A stretch of 64,000 nucleotides of DNA from Sporobolomyces roseus (taxonomy: Eukaryota; Basidiomycota; Microbotryomycetes; Sporidiobolales; Sporidiobolaceae), in NCBI GenBank assembly GCA_016617785.1, contig JADILM010000007.1, positions 868,001 to 932,000 on the forward strand, given 5' to 3'. Under the pieces are notes generated by a model. The model did not search any database. It saw nothing but the letters and a program-made list of their open reading frames with translations, and was not told the DNA's origin. Below are positions 62,227 through 64,000 of the stretch, one piece after another (position 1 is the stretch's first letter; every line of letters starts with the position of its first letter). The translations under genes and the position numbers were made by a program.

Positions 62227-64000
62227 ATGGCGTCAGCTAATCTCGACACTAGTAATGGTAGGTCTCTCTGTCTTCTGAATCTCGAACGCTAGGCTCGAGC
62301 GAACTTTGAACTGACATTCTTCCCCTTTCTTCCCCTTTGCAGCCTCCAGTGCTTCTGTAAGCTATATAGTCATTCGCAGGGAGTACACAGCACTCTATCG
62401 CTGTGGCTCTTTTAGGGATTCAGGGTTTGAGAAAGGGGATTTAGTTGACTGACCTCATCGTTTTCTCTTTCTCTCAACAGACTGAAACCTTTATCACCGC
62501 CTTGGTCACGGGTATAATCATTGCAGGAGTACAGGTAAGCTACCTCACCACTCTAGAGGGTAGGGTGTCAAGCTGACCAGCCCACCCTTCTTCTCCTCGC
62601 TTTTTTTCCACAATTACCCCGCGACCCATTCCTTCGCAATTTCCCCGTGTTTCCCTCTCTCTGCTCCCCCGTATTTCCACTACTCTCGTACGACTCATCG
62701 GACACAGCTTGCTGCTTTCCTTGTCCTCAAGAACAAGTTTAGACAAGTTTACAATCCTCGATCCTATCTCGTTCCTCCCAAGTAAGTCCCCTTCAGGCTC
62801 TAGTTCCTCGCAATAAAAGACTATCGGGGAAATGGAAAGAACGACAAAGAAAGGATAGTGTCAACCCGCTGTAGAAGCGAGAGTCGGAGGAAGAAAGGAG
62901 TCTGAATATCGAAGGTAGAGGAGGAAATCGAAAACTGATCTGTCTTGTTATTTTTGCACACAGGAAACGAGTCGATCCACTTCCTCACAGTTTCCTAGGA
63001 TGGATACCGCACGTCATACGAGCTGACGCTAAACAACTCATCCTCAAGAATGGTCTCGACGCCTACGTTTTCGTTCGATTTTTATTCCTCATGATGGAAA
63101 TCTTTGCTCCTTTGTATGTCTCTGTTCGAATTTACTTGTCGAATGATGAGTTGACCTTCCAAGATGTTCTACAGCATGGCCGTCACTTGGATCATCTTAC
63201 TTCCTGTCGATGGTGCCAACTCTCGAGGAACGAACAATGGAATCAACCGTTTCACTTTCGGTAACGTCGGTCAATCTGAGCAACCACGTTACGCCGCTCA
63301 TCTTATCCTCTGCTGGATTCTCACGTGTAAGTGCCCGCTCGGTTCACTCAAATCGAACAAGGAAACTGATTTTTTCGATTCTGTAGTCTGGGTTTTCTAC
63401 CTCATTCGCCGTGAATACTCTACTTTCATTGTTCTTCGTCAAGACTTCCTTACTTCAAAGGAGCATGCTCGACTCGCCATGTCAAAGACTGTTCTCGTTA
63501 CTGGAGTCCCGAAGGAATACCTCAACACGACTTCGTTAAGCAAGTTCTGCGAAGTTCTTCCTGGAGGAGCGAAGAAGATCTGGTTCGCACGGTGAGTGAT
63601 GCTCTCTTACCATCTACACATGGATCGAGCTGATGATAAAGGGATCCGTTCGCAGTGACCTCAAAGAACTGCCCGACCTTTACGACCGACGATTGAAAGC
63701 GTGCAAGAAGCTCGAATCAGCCGAAACCAAGATTCTCAAACTCGCTACGAAAGCCATCGCCAAGAGTGAGAAGAAGAAGAAGGATATGCCCGCTTCAGAC
63801 GCCGAATCGGATCGAGGAGAAATCGCTCGTTTCGTTCCTACGAAGAAACGTCCTTCGCACAAGCTAGGTTTCCTCGGATTGTTCGGAAAGAAGGTCGACA
63901 CCATCGAGTGGGCTCGTGAGGAGATCGCTGATACTACAAAGCAAATCGATCACGAACGAGAGATCCTCCACGGTGACAACAAAGAATACGCTCCTCAATC
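62227..64000 (+). CDS. CSC1/OSCA-type mechanosensitive cation channel, 5' part
   Basis: Plasma- or internal-membrane channel of the DUF221 (TMEM63/OSCA) family; runs off the right edge. Eight exons so far (62227..62257, 62343..62356, 62481..62534, 62708..62781, 62964..63113, 63175..63326, 63387..63591, 63656..64000), about 341 codons. First membrane segment TALVTGIIIAGVQLAAFLVL, then KRVDPLPHSFLGWIPHVIRA, the second segment VFVRFLFLMMEIFAPLF with AVTWIILLPVDGAN, and the third with HLILCWILTFWVFYLIRREY. The cytosolic domain has the family's TVLVTGVPKEYLNTTSLSKF. Exon 2 is 14 nt. Closest fungal named types are Csc1/Rsn1/Phm7; which one is not resolved. Confidence 0.88.

Overview
The window is a gene-dense stretch of a basidiomycete nuclear genome. 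The evidence is short introns in nearly every gene (mostly 50-140 nt, GT..AG), pyrimidine-rich core promoters, fungal gene families throughout (SSZ1, RUD3, RAX1, NUP53, STR2, CSC1) and a basidiomycete-type secreted 'macrofage activating glycoprotein'. A Pucciniomycotina-type yeast is possible, but the class cannot be fixed from sequence reading alone. About 26 protein genes and two copies of one intron-containing tRNA gene were resolved. Exon chains were built by hand and checked for phase; predicted protein lengths follow from those chains.

Left third (1-32 kb). From left to right: 5' part of homoserine dehydrogenase (-), RCF1 (-), SSZ1 (+), the Set3-complex SANT protein SNT1 (-), a VMA22-like V-ATPase assembly factor (+), a small two-membrane-segment protein (-), CDK1 (+), a two-finger CCCH protein (-), the GPI transamidase protease GPI8 (+), a BAG/IQ co-chaperone with a heat-shock element (-), a ubiquitin protease (-), golgin RUD3 (-), NMD3 (-), RNase MRP subunit RMP1 (+), a histone H2A lacking the usual SQ tail (+) and a GT64 glycosyltransferase ending in HEEL (-).

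Middle (32-42 kb) is the structurally unusual part. An 878-bp direct tandem duplication lies upstream of the GT64 gene. Next to it is a 1.08-kb near-identical inverted repeat (34081-35163 and 39926-41008) that brackets the DOA4/UBP4-type ubiquitin protease. Each arm carries a tRNA-Trp(CCA) gene with a 33-nt intron. The right arm also carries a truncated, antisense copy of the first 46 codons of the protease.

Right third (42-64 kb). NOP12 (+), NUP53 (+), RAX1 (-), AMP deaminase (-), the secreted GPI-anchored glycoprotein (+), ARC1/AIMP1-type tRNA-binding cofactor (-), cystathionine gamma-synthase STR2 (-), tubulin-folding cofactor B ALF1 (+) and the 5' part of a CSC1/OSCA channel (+). A 182-bp copy of the ARC1 3' end sits inverted 7 kb away, on the other side of AMP deaminase and the glycoprotein gene. 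Two independent inverted duplications that each flank a gene block and each leave a truncated gene copy are best explained by inversions with staggered breaks.

Functionally the genes are core cellular machinery: ribosome biogenesis and chaperoning (NOP12, NMD3, SSZ1, RMP1), ubiquitin removal, Golgi/ER and GPI pathways, sulfur and purine metabolism, chromatin and cell cycle. No defence island, secondary-metabolite cluster, CRISPR array or recognisable transposase was seen. The interest lies in genome rearrangement and unusual splicing (a start codon made by splicing, 12-17 nt micro-exons, a GC-AG intron).
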